From Erysipelotrichia bacterium (GTDB lineage Bacteria > Bacillota_I > Bacilli_A > Erysipelotrichales > Erysipelotrichaceae), in assembly GCA_009916335.1 (NCBI GenBank), contig SAAR01000216.1, positions 1 to 5,653 on the forward strand: a stretch of DNA of 5,653 bases. Reading direction: 5' to 3'. Under the pieces are notes generated by a model. It was not told the DNA's origin and searched no databases. It saw nothing but the letters and a program-made list of their open reading frames with translations. This document shows, piece after piece, positions 5,305 through 5,653 of the stretch (the stretch's first letter is position 1; each line of letters starts with the position of its first letter). Position numbers and translations under genes: made by a program.

Positions 5305-5653
5305 GGTAAATCCTCATTTGATACTTTTGAGGCTGTTTCTGCCATGTGAAAATCTTGATGAACGCTATGACCAATTAAATATTGTTCTAACAACGCTAAA
5401 AGTTCTTTATCTCTTGAGTTAGTTAGATAAGTATTGATTTGATTTTGATCGCTTCTTAGATGATATGAGCTATTGAAAACGAATTTTTTGCCATTTTCGG
5501 AAAGAGTTTCTGCTTGCCCTTTCTCTTGCCTATTTTTTATAAGACCAATCAGATCTTTCAGCAAAATTGTTTCTTTGTGGTTTGTAGCTTTTTGAGTAAG
5601 CTCAACATATTGTGCTTCAATAATGTTGAACTTACATGTAGCGGTTTCAAATA
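5292..5653 (-). CDS. Unidentified protein, C-terminal 119 residues, open at the right edge
   Basis: The frame ends at the TAA at 5292-5294 and stays open to the right edge (last whole codon 5649-5651). A TTG at 5562-5564 could be read as a start, giving 90 residues, but it has no ribosome site. The 29 upstream codons (beginning FETATCKFNIIEAQYVELTQ) look like protein, so I treat this as the end of a longer gene. The visible part is hydrophilic and helical, with a leucine-rich stretch ELLALLEQYLIG. No catalytic motif, signal peptide or membrane segment is visible. It overlaps the AlpA-like gene by 13 bases and belongs to the same operon, which suggests a role in the element's replication or control. 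I do not recognise the family. Confidence 0.65.
   Translation of the reverse strand, partial: FETATCKFNIIEAQYVELTQKATNHKETILLKDLIGLIKNRQEKGQAETLSENGKKFVFNSSYHLRSDQNQINTYLTNSRDKELLALLEQYLIGHSVHQDFHMAETASKVSNEDLPWNV

Noticed and set aside
5192..5374. Second minus-strand frame of 60 codons overlapping the AlpA-like gene
   Set aside because: Out of frame with two overlapping genes that both have better support; no family features.
1..5653. CRISPR array, insertion sequence or att-site duplication
   Set aside because: No regularly spaced repeats, no transposase, and no second copy of the tRNA-Ser segment were seen on reading through both strands.

Overview
The window is AT-rich and gene-dense, and nearly all of it reads on the minus strand. 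It looks like Campylobacterota (Epsilonproteobacteria). The best sequence argument is the promoter ahead of the tRNA at the left edge: TTTAAG, then TTTTTG, then TAAAAT, which is the -35/-16/-10 pattern described for Campylobacter and Helicobacter housekeeping promoters. Low GC and strong AGGAGG-type ribosome sites agree. The genus is not determined.

Left edge (1-76): the 5' half of a tRNA-Ser(GGA) gene, cut by the window edge exactly at the last anticodon base, with its own promoter. Left block (102-1600, minus strand, read right to left): a likely three-gene operon. It encodes two tandem paralogous small proteins that each carry only a sigma-70 region 4 (the -35-binding helix-turn-helix), then an unrecognised 203-residue protein. 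A perfect inverted repeat sits just upstream of the first gene. The second paralog has lost two of the expected DNA-contact residues.

Middle block (1590-3723): a DUF429 protein (predicted RNase H-fold nuclease) followed by a HAD-superfamily phosphatase, both minus strand, with a hairpin terminator after the HAD gene. Divergent from them is a small XRE-type repressor. A near-perfect palindrome lies in the shared control region, so this looks like a self-contained repressor/nuclease/phosphatase cassette.

Right block (3713-5653, minus strand): three overlapping genes, read as an unidentified partial protein, an AlpA/excisionase-like helix-turn-helix protein, and a DUF3987 ATPase with a variant P-loop. 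This pairing is typical of integrative elements and phage satellites. No integrase, capsid gene, IS element, CRISPR array or att duplication is visible. The window therefore probably samples the inside or one end of a mobile island next to a tRNA gene, but the island's ends are not shown.
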